From assembly GCF_001640805.2 (NCBI RefSeq), contig NC_066842.1, positions 25,857,074-25,921,073 on the forward strand: a stretch of DNA of 64,000 nucleotides. Direction: 5' to 3'. The position numbers and the translations under genes were made by a program. This stretch comes from Lates calcarifer. Taxonomy: Eukaryota; Chordata; Actinopteri; Centropomidae. Below the pieces are notes generated by a model. The model saw only the letters and a program-made list of their open reading frames with translations, was not told the DNA's origin and ran no database searches. This document shows positions 35,122 through 46,796 of the stretch, one piece after another (positions within the stretch are counted from its first letter, which is position 1; the number at the start of each line of letters is the position of its first letter).

Positions 35122-35778
35122 TTGTAGTAGGATTTGTTGTTGTGCATGACATTTGTGATTCTGAAGCAGTTATCTTTTGTTTTTGAACAATAATAATAAT
35201 AAGAAAAAAGTATACAGAATACAAAGGGCAATACAGAGGGCAACGGGAGGGTTAAACCCACCTGTTACATTAAAAAGAGAGAGACCATTTAGTATCAGCA
35301 GCTCATTTTTGTTGCCCATATAACTAAGCTAAGTGAAGCTGAATACTAAATTGTCTGTCTTACAAACACATATGATGCTACTCAGCTGGGTCTGATGAGT
35401 TCACTGAACATGCAGGCTGATGTTAATAACATAACAACATAATAAAATAACATGGGAAACAGGAAAGTAAAGTATTTGATTGGTTTGAATTTACATCTGT
35501 GACATGAAAAATTGTTGTTTTTCTCTCTCATCATTCCCAGACTTTCTTATCATAATGCACACATGTTCACTCAGATTTTCAGAGCAACACACTATGCTTA
35601 CTATATTAAAATTGCAGTCTGCTGTTCCTCTGTGATGTATGTGGGAGTAAGGCATCCTTGAGGAAAATGAAACAGTCTGTTAGGGTGAGTGTGTCTGAAG
35701 TGCTGCCTGAGAAGAAACAGTTGTGAACCAGAATACCAGAAGAAAGACTTGATCAAAGACACGACGAGTTGTCTCCAC
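35122..35778. other. Intron 1 segment, no recognised element
   Basis: Plain AT-rich intron up to the terminus of the hAT relic. No feature was seen. Confidence 0.4.
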
Positions 35779-38160
35779 TAGGGATGGGCGATACCAACCT
35801 TTTTGAATTTGATACGTTACTGATTTTGTCACAATTTTACTGATACCGATACTGATCATTTCTTAAATCAGCCTGTGATTTTTCAAAATAATGGTTCACA
35901 TGACATATACCAGCGACTAACCATTACAAAAGGATTGGATTGGCTTATAATTGCATAAACATATTTATGCTAATTAGTGCAAAAAAGAACTTTACAGAAA
36001 TACTAAAATTTATTAATGATACTTTACATTAAATTAACATTAACATGTCTTCAAAAATTCAAACAAAAAGTTCTTGTTATTTTTTTGTACCTCATTTGGT
36101 CGTTCATAAAGATTTCATAATCTTCTTAAGTCTACAACTCTTTTCACACAACGGATTATATTTTGTGAAGAATATTTAACACATTTAACACAAACACTAA
36201 CAGCAATGTTTGGGGGAAAGTGAAATTTTTGTACACTCTTACATTTCTGTAGTCTTATCAAGACTTATGTTTACTCAAGTTTTAAATTGGTGTTCAGAAA
36301 AAGTAACATGTTAACATTTTCAGCTTTAAGACGATTTCGCCTCTGATTAATTGTCTCTCCTGCCTTAGAAAATAGCCTCTCTGCTGGAACAGAGGTTGCA
36401 ACAGTTTTGAGGTATCTTTTTGAGAGTTTGGTGAGCACTACAAATGTGCTCTCATTTTTTTCCACCAAAGCAACCACTCCTTGGGATCACATTTTCTTCT
36501 ATGTATCTGTGCATTTCAATGTATCCATCTGTTTTTGCTGAGTGACTCCCCTGAAAAGCCATTATACGTGTGTCTCTTGCTATAACCCTCCCCTGGATGT
36601 TGAATGGTCTGCACTATCCCTTTGAGTGTTTGCAGCAGGTGACCCTTGTGGCACTGACAAGACTGTTCCCTTGGAGGCAGTCGATGCAGTAACACAGGGA
36701 TCACTGGTTGTTGCCTGTCACAACTGCTCAGGGCTTGTGTCTCACTGATAAGCCATAATTTAATGGTTTCCACATGTCCAGTGTCACAAAAGACAATGTT
36801 GTTGAATCTAATGTCCAAAAAGGTGCTGGCTGCAAGAGTATAGTTGCACTCAATGTTTTGAAAGCACCGCTGGCAGTGCGTTGCAAGCTGTGAAGCCATA
36901 GTGTTACCTTTCTGCCCAGCAGACATGGTGGCTTTTTGGAGAACAGAAACCAGAGGTATGAAATATTAGAAATGGTTACATACTGTTCTGTAGAAACTTC
37001 CTTAGTGGCCTCTTCAAAGGGCTTGACGGCTTCAATAGCTTGGTCATTAGCGATTCTCCCTCATTCAAGCACAGGGTGTTTCTCCCAAGAAGACAAAGTG
37101 CTGCTATAATGGCTTGTCTTTGTTCATCCAGTCTCTCCAGCATGTGAAATACTGAATTACATTGCGTCTCTACTGCTTGGATTAGTCTGTGCTGTAGAAA
37201 CTGCAACTGATTTTGTACTTCTTTTAGCTTGTCAGCCGCTTTCGTGCTGTGGTGAAAGAACTGAACAATAGCACCACATTTCTCCAGGATGGATCTCAAA
37301 CTCATGTCAACCTTAATGGAGTCCTCCACTACCAAGTTTAGAGTGTGTGAAAAGCATGGAATGGGATTCCAGTGGGGTTTTCGCACAGCTGAGACTATAT
37401 TATTTCCATTGTCTGTAATAACAGCATGGACTTTGTTAGTAATGCTCCAGTCATCAGATATTTTTGCGAGGAGGTCAGATATATTGTCTGATATATTGCT
37501 GTGTGTTGTACAGCTACATGGACTGTCTCAAGAGTGCAAGCCTGCATCACCCAATTCTGATCAATAAAATGTCCTGTCACAGTCAAATAAGCTTCAGTCG
37601 TTCTTGCTGTCCACATATCACTTGTTAACACCATGCTGCTTGCAGAGTCTATGGAGTCTTTCAGTGTTGTTTTGACTTGCTCATATAACTTTGGAATTTC
37701 ATTAGACATCATATATAATTATATTGGCAGAGGCAATACAGTAACTACTAGCGGTGATACCTGTACCTGGACATGCTTTACCTCCATGAAAACTCTCTTC
37801 AACGTCTTTTGTCAGACAGAGGGTGGCGCAGGAGATTTGGGGGTGCTGGAATCTTCTTGCTTTTGTTCAACTTCCTAATAACTATGTATTGTTTTTAAAT
37901 GTTTGAAGAGGTTACTCTTCAGAGTGCACATTGTTGTAGTTTTATCTACTGGTGAAAAGTACCACCAAACCACACCGTGTTTCATCTCAGCCATCCTCCC
38001 TCTCTCATGTCTGATGCTGAGGTGTGCTGTGCGATTGTCCGCAGCTGCATGGGACACTTGGTTCTCTCAGTCATGTGACACGGACCAGCCAGTATATCAG
38101 GGTTGTTTTGGCTCAAACATTACACAAAAGTATGACATTATGCAAAATTAATTAAAACAT
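35779..38160 (-). mobile_element. Decayed BED/hAT DNA transposon
   Basis: The 3' terminus is the tagggatgggcgatacc sequence at 35779, a typical hAT end, seen here in reverse relative to the transposase. The transposase relic (36271-38057) reads on the minus strand. The opposite terminus near 38060-38160 is not recognisable, so the copy looks truncated or eroded on that side. No target duplication was found. Confidence 0.7.
36271..38057 (-). pseudogene. hAT transposase pseudogene (BED zinc finger, RNase H-like, dimerisation)
   Basis: The relic encodes a cut-and-paste DNA transposase of the hAT superfamily (ZBED-like). Minus-strand segments appear in the correct order: a BED-like finger (38057-37875, VVWWYF then CTLKSNLFKHLKTIH, with the first Cys pair damaged); a catalytic-core segment (37712-37395, IPKLYEQVK...SDMWTARTTEAYLTVT); a middle segment (37386-36976, CFSHTLNLVV...LERLDEQRQAI); STFLDIRFNNIVF around 36830-36790; and the C-terminal dimerisation motif TSVPAERLFSKAGETINQRR with NRLKAENVNMLLFLN (36477-36271). 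The segments lie in at least two frames with internal stops, so the gene is dead. It lies antisense inside intron 1 and is unrelated to zfpm1 function. Confidence 0.88.
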
Positions 38161-38389
38161 TTGGAAGTGATACAGCCACCCATGTTTTGCATATGTATAT
38201 TTCTTTATCAATATTCTTTCTAAGGAATCCTCAGTGTATCAGCATTTGAAAAATCACCACAGGCAGCAGTATGACTGATGTAAGGTTACTGCAAAGAAGC
38301 CAAGAGAAAGAATTGTTCTATGGTTCATTACGTTTATGTTCAGTGCTGTTTATTGTTAGAATAAATACATTTTGGATTCATATACTTTC

Positions 38390-38586
38390 CTTCTCATCCT
38401 TGGATTAGTTCACAGAGCAGTTAATATTTCAATGGTATCTAAAATTGTAATGCTCCATCACATGTTTTACAAGTATATAGTGAATTTTGGACTGAAGCTT
38501 GACTTTAAAAATTATATCACAAGTCAAATCGCAATCTGTCAGAAAAATCGCAATTAGATTTTTTCCCAAAATCTGTTCAGCCCTAA
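38390..38586 (-). mobile_element. hAT-like MITE end (inverted partner of 53458-53661)
   Basis: On the minus strand it starts ttagggctgaacagatt and runs through agtcaagcttcagtcc, atggagcattacaattt and ctgctctgtgaactaatcc. All of these also occur, in order, on the + strand at 53458-53661. The pair proves a repeat family. The termini resemble hAT ends (tagggctgaa). Confidence 0.75.
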
Positions 38587-39360
38587 TTTACACACCCCAT
38601 CCTCATCAACCCATAACAACACTGGCCATCATGTGACTGATCCAGTTTTTTGTAAGTGTCATTAAAACAGTCAGTATTATATGTCTGTTCCATCCACATA
38701 TAACTGACTTAATATTAACACCACAGCACATCTCTGACCTTATGTTACATTACATGAAAATAATCCCAGTATGGTTTTCTGTTTACAACCCATTTTAATT
38801 TGGGGAAAACAGGACACACATGTCAGATTAGTATTCCTACAGATATGCCAAATATATGTTTTAGGTTATTTAGAAACAGTGTATGTATTTCAAGCAGCAG
38901 TAAAGTATCCTTCTGATTTATTATTCATTTTCATATGGTAGAATTTGTGGTGCAGTCTTAAACATTAGAAATTAGAAATTAGATTTATTGTAGAATATCA
39001 CAAGTAAAGTATTGACCGTCAGCCATCACAACTAAACAGAGTTCAAGGTAGGTTAGAGTAAAAAAAAAAAAAAAAAGTCCTCTTATTTGACCAACATTTG
39101 CTAAAGATCTACTATGTCCAACTGTTTTAGGAAATAATGAACCTTTTTAGAAATTTTAATTTTGAAGAATTCTGTCTGCAAGTAAAGTAATAGATGGTGA
39201 TGGACAGTAATAAAAAAAAAGTGGACCAAATAATCAATAATATGACTGTTTCAGCAGTAATTTCAACTAATAACAGAGTTCAGTTCCTCACCTCAGATGT
39301 GTGTATCTGGTCGGCCGTATGTGTGAGTGTGTACAGTATTCGTGGAGTTGCAGTTATAAC
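38587..39360. other. Intron 1 segment, no recognised element
   Basis: AT-rich intron with a poly-A stretch near 39060-39077. No gene or repeat family was recognised. Confidence 0.4.
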
Positions 39361-39370
39361 ATGGCAGGAC

Positions 39371-39500
39371 CGCTATCAGCTCTGAAGCAACACGGTGTTC
39401 CAACATGGAAAGCAGCAGCAGGGAGATTTATTTCAGTGGGCTCGGGCCGGTGAGTAGTCCTCCTGAGAGGCACCGGACTATCAGATAGGCCTGCTGTGAA
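39371..39500. promoter_or_regulatory. GATA element with the extended TATCAGCTCYGRAG motif
   Basis: The motif tatcagctctgaag is at 39374-39387. A second pair, CTATCA overlapping AGATAG, is at 39478-39488 in caccggactatcagatagg. The DNA is complex and CpG-containing. A GATA-bound intronic enhancer is inferred. Confidence 0.55.
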
Positions 39501-40139
39501 GAGGCTGCTGATCCTCTCCTCCAGGGCAAATTTTTCTCTGGGGGCATGAAGGATACCATGCTACTGGACCATCCATCATGGCCGGTGCTGATACAAAGCA
39601 CTGTGGGTATCTGTGGCACTATAGGGGCAGTATTGCTGCTATCTCTTAAGCTGGCCTCCTCATGCCCAACATGCAAGTATCTCCTCCTTAGAGGGGGAGG
39701 GAAACTAATTGTTACCTCTGCATGGTGTCAAGTCTCTTTCATTCTGTTTCGATTACACTCCATCCCTCCATCTGGTGGCCTGCTCTATCGCTTTCTATCT
39801 CTCCCTCTCTGTCTCTATGAGTCGCTCTCCCAAGGTTCAGCCAGTGTCCCTCCCCGCTGTCTCCCTAGGACCTTTATCAGGGAGACGGTTGTGCTCATTA
39901 AGTAGTTAATTTTCTCACTGCTATCTTTGATTAGTATAGTCAACCTAAAGTACTGTGAATTCTTTAAATTTTCTTCCTTGTTATCAAAAAGGGAGAGAGA
40001 GAAAAAAGATGGGAATGGGGGGATATTTAATCGTTTAAGTAGTCTTTCTGGGGAACTAGATTTCTCTCTCTCCCCTCTCTTTTTTTCTCTTCCCAGCAAT
40101 GTAAAGAAATCTAGCTGAAAGCCAGCCTAGCTCAGTAAT

Positions 40140-40280
40140 TCAGTTTTTAAAGCATGGGGATGGAGGGAAGGGGAAGGAGGGAGGTGGTGGTGGTGATGGA
40201 GGAGGGGTTGGGGGGTGGGGATGGGGGGCGGCGGTGGCGGTGGTGGCGGGATAGGGAGGGAAGAGAGAAGGAAAGAAAAA
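40140..40280 (+). repeat. G-rich tract with many GGG/GGGG runs
   Basis: The + strand carries more than ten runs of three or more G within about 140 bp, plus ggtggtggtggt and ggcggcggtggcggtggt units. This meets the pattern for G-quadruplex formation on the transcript-sense strand. It directly precedes the GATA element at 40300. Confidence 0.85.
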
Positions 40281-40294
40281 AAATGACTTGATGA

Positions 40295-40500
40295 AATTCC
40301 GCTATCAGCTCCGAACCAATATGCAAAATATCTCGCTGGAAATCAAATAGCTATTATGTTTTCATTTCCACGTCGGCGTATTTGCTTAATGAAGAGGAGA
40401 CAGATCAGACCGGCAGAGAGAGTCTGCAGGAGCCGATAACCGCCAACGGCTCCCAGCTATCCGCACAGAGTGACGCTCCCAGTCACTACGCTTTTTCACT
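40295..40500. promoter_or_regulatory. CNE-like element with extended GATA motif
   Basis: Starts with cgctatcagctccgaacc (motif at 40303-40316, one mismatch to TATCAGCTCYGRAG), followed by atatgcaaaat (octamer/POU-like), ccacgtcggcg, agccgataaccgcc and cagctatccgc. CpG density and lack of simple repeat set it apart from the G- and GA-rich flanks. It is one of the most constraint-like blocks in the window by eye. Confidence 0.6.
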
Positions 40501-42480
40501 GAAAAAAAGAAAAAGGGATGGAGGGGAGGGAGAGAAAGAGAACGAGGGAGGAAGGGAAGGTAATGGACTATAAGGGATATATAGAGAGAGAACGCCAGTG
40601 ATATTGAAAGGGGACGGACAAGAAGAAAAGAGGTGGTGGTGGTGGGGATAAGAGGGGATGAGGAACGGAGAGATAATGACAGAAAGAGAGGAGGAAGCCA
40701 GAATATAAAGGAGAGACTGCAGGTTGGAATGGAGAGAGGCAGGATGAGAGATTTCTTTTCATTGAGAGGTGAACAGAGCTGAAAAAAAACAGGCTCCTAA
40801 AAGTCTAAAAATTCCTAGAATTCTTTGAAACTCAAGGCCTTTAAAGGTCTTAAATATAGTCAGTCAAAGATGTGAAATATGTGTAATGTTCAAAAACACA
40901 GTGAACTGCTGTGTTATATGTGTATACTGTATTTTCAGGTGTCCTGTGTTCACCCCTCTATCACTGCAGTCTCATCAGTCATTGTCACTGCTCTTATGGA
41001 TTTTGTTGCTGCTGGTTGTGATGTGTGACATTTTTTTGTGTTTTTATTTATACACATTTATTTCTCTCTTCAGTCTGTTCGTTTCTTCAGTCTGTTGGCG
41101 AGCACTTTTTATTTCTTCCTGGCATGGTGGAAAATTTTCTGTAGCATTGAATTAAAATAGTTTTGAATTAAATAGTTTTTTTACTTTTCTGTCATCACAC
41201 ACATATTCTTTATATTTATCTGTGTTGAACTCAGGCCAATATTAATACCAAAGGTTTATCATCTTATATGATAGCTGCAATTAAACATTATTGTTAGTAT
41301 CAGGTAATCTGCCTGTTACGTTCTCTACTGATCAGTTGAGTTAATGTTTGGGTCTATTAAATGTCAGATAGTGATGAAATATGGGCCAAAAAAGTGCCTG
41401 AGGAGATTTTCAAATAGCTTGTCCAAAAATCAAAGGTATGTATCTCACCACAAAAAAGCAGTAAGTACTCAGAGCTTAGAGACTGGAACAAGGTCATATT
41501 TAGGATTTTTTGTAATTGTCAAAATATCTAAGCAGGGTTGTTATATTTCCTCAGTAGTTGACATTTTGATACAGATGTGAGGTTTTTCTCAGTGGATAAT
41601 CTTTCATCAGTAGTTATTCTACAGTGTATGTTTGCTCAGTTTTCACTGTTGGCTAGACAAAGTGTGTAGTTTGAAGAGTCTACCTCAGGAATCTGATTGG
41701 TATTTTACATTATTTCTGACATTCTGACAAATGATTAAATGACAAATTAGTAAAATTCTCCTGTCCCATTTTCTGATGAAACTGGTTAGTTACAGCCTCT
41801 GTTTCTGTGATATGAAGAAACAGAGACAACAGTCAATAGAGCCACGTAAGGTTAGTGAGAAAACTGAAGCTCAGATACTGTAATAAATCCTGACAGTTAA
41901 CTGAGATTTTCCTTCTCAGTGGAGTGAACAGTCAAAACTACTGTATGTGTGATTTCTGATATTAACATTTTGAGACTCCTCAGTTCAATTTTGACTCAGA
42001 TATGACAGATGAGTTTCAGAACATCTAAGAAATGTTGTGGATGTCTGACAGAGGTTGATCACCCTGCAGACCTCAACCATTGCTGCCCCCACCCCCACTG
42101 CACTCTGGGTACTTTATTGTCACCATATAAGATGTGAAGATATGCAGGATGATCAATAAGTCCCAGGGATTTCAGATGTGTCGAAAAAAATCTATTGCTT
42201 TACTTGACTTTGTCATCCCCAGAGTAATCAATGTGCAGTCGTTAGCAGCTCACATCCTAAAGGCTGAGGAGAAAAAGCAGATTTTTATTGCAGCTGAATA
42301 TAATGGATCAATATCATTGGCTGTGTGGATGGTTTTTCTTACAGGGAGCTGTGATAAGTGCCCATGCAGCGTTGAGGAAGATGTTGTTTAAAGTGCAAAG
42401 TTGATTAAAAGTATTTCCTCAGTGGTGGGTAATTCTCTTCACTCTGATCAATAAGTGGCTCCTCTCTAGTCCGTGACTCT
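40501..42480. other. Intron 1 segment, GA-rich then AT-rich
   Basis: Purine-rich low-complexity DNA to about 40760, with one agataa near 40671, then ordinary AT-rich intron. No gene was recognised. Confidence 0.4.
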
Positions 42481-42680
42481 GTGTCAGGTATCTCAGTTTC
42501 TCTCTCTCTCTCTCTCTGTCTCTCAAGCTCACACGTTCTCCTCTCCTTCCATTCGTTCCTTAATTTCTCTAAATATCCTCTTTTTATGTTTCTCTTAACA
42601 ACTCTATGATTTTCTGATACAAGTGCGCCTCCCCCTCCCCCCTTCTCCCTCTCCTCTCTCTCCCTCTCTTGCTTTCAGGT
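42481..42680. repeat. TC-rich low-complexity tract
   Basis: Short (TC)n at 42499-42520, then a C- and T-rich stretch near 42625-42670. Confidence 0.7.
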
Positions 42681-44699
42681 CTAATGTGTTTTTTGTGTGG
42701 TGGGTTATTAGCGTGAGAGCAGCGAGGTTTGCGTCTGTTTAATCAGGCTTGTTGAGCATGCAGGTTTGATGTGTGTTGTCTCTGTGTTTAATCAGCGAGC
42801 TGCTCGCTGCAGGTTTGATGTGGACGGAGAGTTAATAAAGCAGTATCTTTGGTGCCTTCATCAGCTGCAGCACTTTGTTCTGCCTCTCCTCGCACCTCCA
42901 AGACAGACAGCTGCAGTCTCTGCGCTGGGGCTCCATCACTGCTCTGCTGCCACATCTTTCTCCGTCTCATCTTGGTGGTGGACTCAGTCAACATGGACCC
43001 AGAATTTTATTTAAGCTCAGACCTCTATCATTTTGTTCATCATTTTAAAATTGTGTTTGTCTGAGATACCTTTTGTTTTCTTTTATCTTTTGTACTTGAT
43101 TGTAATTGAAAACCAGCAAATCCTCACAAGTTGGAACCAGAGAACATTTGACATTTTTGGTTAAAAAATAACAATTTATTAGTCATCCAAATCTTTTTGA
43201 AATTTATTTTTAATTGATTAACTGTTTATTTCTGCTCCAGTTGATGGACATAAAATTGAACAGTTGCCATCACCAGTTCATAGTTTAAAATCAAAACATA
43301 ATTTACATTTGCTGGTTATTGTCTCTTTAAATTGCATTTGAACATTAGTATTTGTTGAGAGCAGAGAGAGAGTTGGTGTGATCGGATTTATAGTTTAGTC
43401 TCCTATTCAGGAAACTTTTGTTCTGCTTTATTAAGGTACATTTTTAAACAGCTATGTAATAAGAGGTTTTTCTCAAAAAACATATTTAAGATATTATCAG
43501 AGCACTGGCATAAGTATTTCTGAGTTTAATATGAGCTAAATGAATTTGTAACATGTAACATTTGTTAAGTGATTAATGAAAATTAATTGAAAGAATAATC
43601 AATGATGGAAATAAATCCTTACTCCGAAGTCATGCTCTATTAGAATTTTTTTGACTTGAATGAGACTCGACACTCCTCATTTTTAACATTTGTCTTTGTT
43701 GAGAATGATTTTTGTCCATATTTTCAGGCAGATGTCAAAACCACTGGGGTTAGCTTAGTGATTTACCAGCGTTTCAAAAGAATTTTTTGGGCAAGCCTTA
43801 GCTACTGTCCACAGAAGACAGTCACCATATTGTCCTGCGAGGTTGTGCTTCATCTCTCCGTCTCATTCAGTCTACCCTATGACAGCCGACAGATGAAAAT
43901 TAGCCTCTCAACCCTCTCTGACTGATCATTTTACTTTCCTGTCAAAGCACAGGTCAAGGTTCTGACAGTGTACATGAGTTGGCCTGTTATGAAGAAGCAA
44001 TTTGTTCTAGAAAGGTATTCAAACCATCTTAATCAAAATAAAAAACAAACAATAAACAAACAAACAAATACACAAAAAACCCCTCTGATTGAATTGCTTC
44101 ATGCTCTTTGTATGTTGCCTGTCTACAGATGACGCTATAAAAGTTTCACTGCTGGAGAGAAAAATTATGTGTCGAGGAACTGGTGGGAAATGTTTCCTGA
44201 ATTTCATTTTAAAGTTTTATTGGAACCATTTTGGAAAAATAAATAAATGACATCTTCAGGCTTTTTTCCTGAACAGTGTAGATCGTCCTGTTCACAGCCT
44301 AGAAGGTTTAGGGGTGCTGTTGGATAAGTCTAAACTTAATTCATGTCCCTCCTCCACAGATACACATGTGGGCTCTGTCTTTTATTATTCCTCCATCTCT
44401 TGAATGAGTTCAGTCCAATTTTCCTGTGGATATCACACTGTAACAATTAATAAGGCTTTAACTTTTAAACTGGCAAATGAAGTAGAATGTGCTGCACTTA
44501 TCACACAGGCCCAGCTATCCTTTCTGCCAACTATCCGAGACAGGACGAGAAGGGGAAAGAGAGAATATTTCTCTGTGGATAAAAGAGGAAAGAAAGTGGA
44601 GCTGAAACTTTTCCGCACAATTTGATGTCTGAAAGCAGTGATGCAGTGATTGATTCATTAAACCAGAGCTGTAATGAGGAAAGAAATCATAATTCAAAC
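42681..44699. other. Intron 1 segment, with complex patches
   Basis: A complex patch at 42700-42990 has repeated gctgc and aggtttg(c/a)(t/g) words (42725, 42762, 42811). Another at 44340-44640 holds ttatcacacaggcccagctatcc. No coding exon was supported. Confidence 0.35.
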
Positions 44700-46180
44700 T
44701 ATATTTTAAACAGGAAATATAATTGGAATTTTATACAGAGAAGTCCCTTTGTACAATTATGATTAAAGGAAAATTAATTGTATGAAAATGTCCTTATAGA
44801 TATTGAAAATTAGATCTAGCTAAGCTCAGGCGACATAGACCTAATTCTAAAAATATTGTATACAGGATCGATCTTTTTTTCTTTCTCCTCTTCTCTTTTT
44901 TTTTCTTTATGAAGGTCCAAATCTAGCTGTGTTAATTTTATCTGAAATTAGAGTGAACCATGCAGGCGTGGAAGTTGAAATTAGCCTAAAGATGTTTCAT
45001 TTACAAAGACAGAAACACTTTCTCAGTCGGCGATTGTTTCCCAGCATTATCTCTGCTTGCTTTTAATTGCTTTGGAAGTGAAATTAACAGAATTAGAAAA
45101 ATTGCCTCTCCCTTTTACTACAAGCTTCTTTATTCACGGGTATTGTTGTGTGCTTTGTATAGATTATAGACTCCTTTTGTTCCAGTATTGTAAATATATA
45201 CGCCCCTAGTCACGGCTTTAGCTCTGAAACAATCCCCCTGTTCCTTCAACACAACCTAATGGAAATTAATTTACAACCTGTCTGGACTGAAAGAGAAAGG
45301 TGGGAATGAAATCTCTGTATTAATTTCATTCCGATTTTGTTATTCAAAAACAATATGCCCACCCTCCTTGACTTTCCAGTACATCATCATTATGTATGGG
45401 AGTTGTTTTCACCCTCTGCAGTCTGCAGCATATTAACCATTTCTGCATATCCATCTCTGGCATGCTCTAATCCTCTTAAAAGAAATGGTTACCTTGAATT
45501 AATTATTCCAGTATGGTATCCTCTTGGGAACTGAGAATTAAGCATGTCATCTGATGCAGATGAACACAATAGAAACTCCCTTTAATAACCAGCAAGCCAT
45601 GAGACATTAATAACTAAAGCTCAGAAAAACAACCAATAAAAATATGATGGTTTATTTTAAGGTTCAGATCTCTTAATGTACCATTAAAGCAGCCTGATGT
45701 ATTCATATTATAGAAGGAATATTATTAATGAAGCAATTTAAAAAAAGTCACATCAAATTCATTTTAACTGACTCCATTTTTTGGATGTAATCTTCAAACA
45801 GGCTAAAATAGATCAAAAGTACTGTATAATTACTATGGTCAGCAGGGATTATGAAACTGTAATTGATATAGATCAGCCCTGCACTAATCACTCTTTTAGC
45901 TACAATTTTAGGTATACTGTAATTTGGCTTTAAGGTCCCCCTTGGCTTCTTACTATTAATCTTCTGGATTAGATTGTTCAGCATGTCCAATTCTCGAAAC
46001 GGTCTTTTGAATGAGTCCACTTAAAAAATGGATCAGTGTGTTTGGGGTATTTTTTGTTATTCTGTACGTACATAATCATAAGTGGCTTGTTTAATGATCT
46101 CACTTCCTTTTAATTTTCACCTCTCCTGCACCGGCCTGTTTGGACTTAAGGCCCACGGGAAGACAATTAAACTCAAACCC
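44700..46180. promoter_or_regulatory. AT-rich candidate ultraconserved-type non-coding region
   Basis: For about 1.4 kb the sequence is free of microsatellites and recognisable repeats. It is rich in attaatt, taattaa and similar homeodomain-like cores (for example ggaaattaatttacaacc, cttgaattaattattcc). It contains a perfect 10-bp inverted repeat with a 10-bp spacer (45303-45312 and 45323-45332). It lies 0.5-1.9 kb upstream of exon 2. The texture fits deeply conserved developmental elements; conservation itself cannot be checked here. Confidence 0.4.
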
Positions 46181-46608
46181 CTCTCCCTCTGCAGACCTAC
46201 AGTGTAATATTATTCTGTGAAAGTTATTATTCTTTGTCTACAGATAGAGATCTCTGGACTTCTCTACTTAAATGAGCTTTTTTATTTTGGTGATACTCAT
46301 TTACGAGCATTTGTTACCACCTGATCTAATTAGTACATTTATATATTATTCTCTATATCCTGATCTGCCATTCTCTACTCAAATAAATTCTCTTTTCCTG
46401 ATATAACTGCTTGAAATGTATCTTCATCCATCTGGACGTTAGTGTGCTTATTTTTTTAATTTATCTTATTGTAAATTTCATCAGAGTCAGGTCCAGGTCT
46501 TCAGATGTTTCAGGTATCTCTAAGACCCAACAGGAGGCAAAATGTAGTGGATTTGACCAAAATAAGTACAGGTCCAGGTGTTCAGTTTCCCATCTCTTCT
46601 TTGTGCAG

Positions 46609-46755
46609 GTTCCCTTGGGGATCTCGATGGTGGTGAGGAAAACACACCAGACAACCTCAGCCTATCAGGAGAGGAGGGCGGAGTCTCTGACCAAGATGAT
46701 TCAGTAGAAGGTGACAGCTCCAGCCCCCCGCCATACACACCCCTGTACAATGAAG
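46609..46755 (+). CDS. zfpm1: zfpm1 (FOG1) coding exon 2
   Basis: Encodes residues 14-62 (Arg14 is completed by the first two bases) of Friend of GATA 1. RSLGD directly after the exon 1 peptide is the FOG1 form; FOG2 has RPLED here. The exon is acidic and Ser/Pro-rich and low in predicted structure, with a PPPYTP motif at residues 53-58 that fits a PPxY WW-domain ligand. The acceptor is ccatctcttctttgtgCAG and the donor is g|GTAAGA. It is 147 bp long, phase 1 in and out, so symmetric. In mammals this N-terminal region links the NuRD motif to the first zinc fingers. The next exon is at 53708. Confidence 0.92.
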
Positions 46756-46796
46756 GTAAGAGGAGAAAGAAAGCCAGATATAAGACTCACAATGTA

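Larger units (their letters stand above)
2286..46608 (+). other. zfpm1: zfpm1 intron 1 (44.3 kb)
   Basis: The intron is defined by the GTAAGT donor at 2286 and the acceptor tctttgtgCAG ending at 46608, which join a phase-1 codon as c|gt (Arg14). No other coding block that matches FOG proteins was found inside it. It holds most of the GATA-motif clusters and transposon relics listed here. A long first intron with regulatory content is also a feature of mammalian ZFPM1 and ZFPM2. Confidence 0.85.

Noticed and set aside
35779..38586. A single hAT element spanning both the transposase relic and the 38390-38586 repeat
   Set aside because: The two termini (tagggatgggcgat and tagggctgaacaga) differ after five bases and the flanks share no duplication; 38390-38586 is a separate family also found at 53458.
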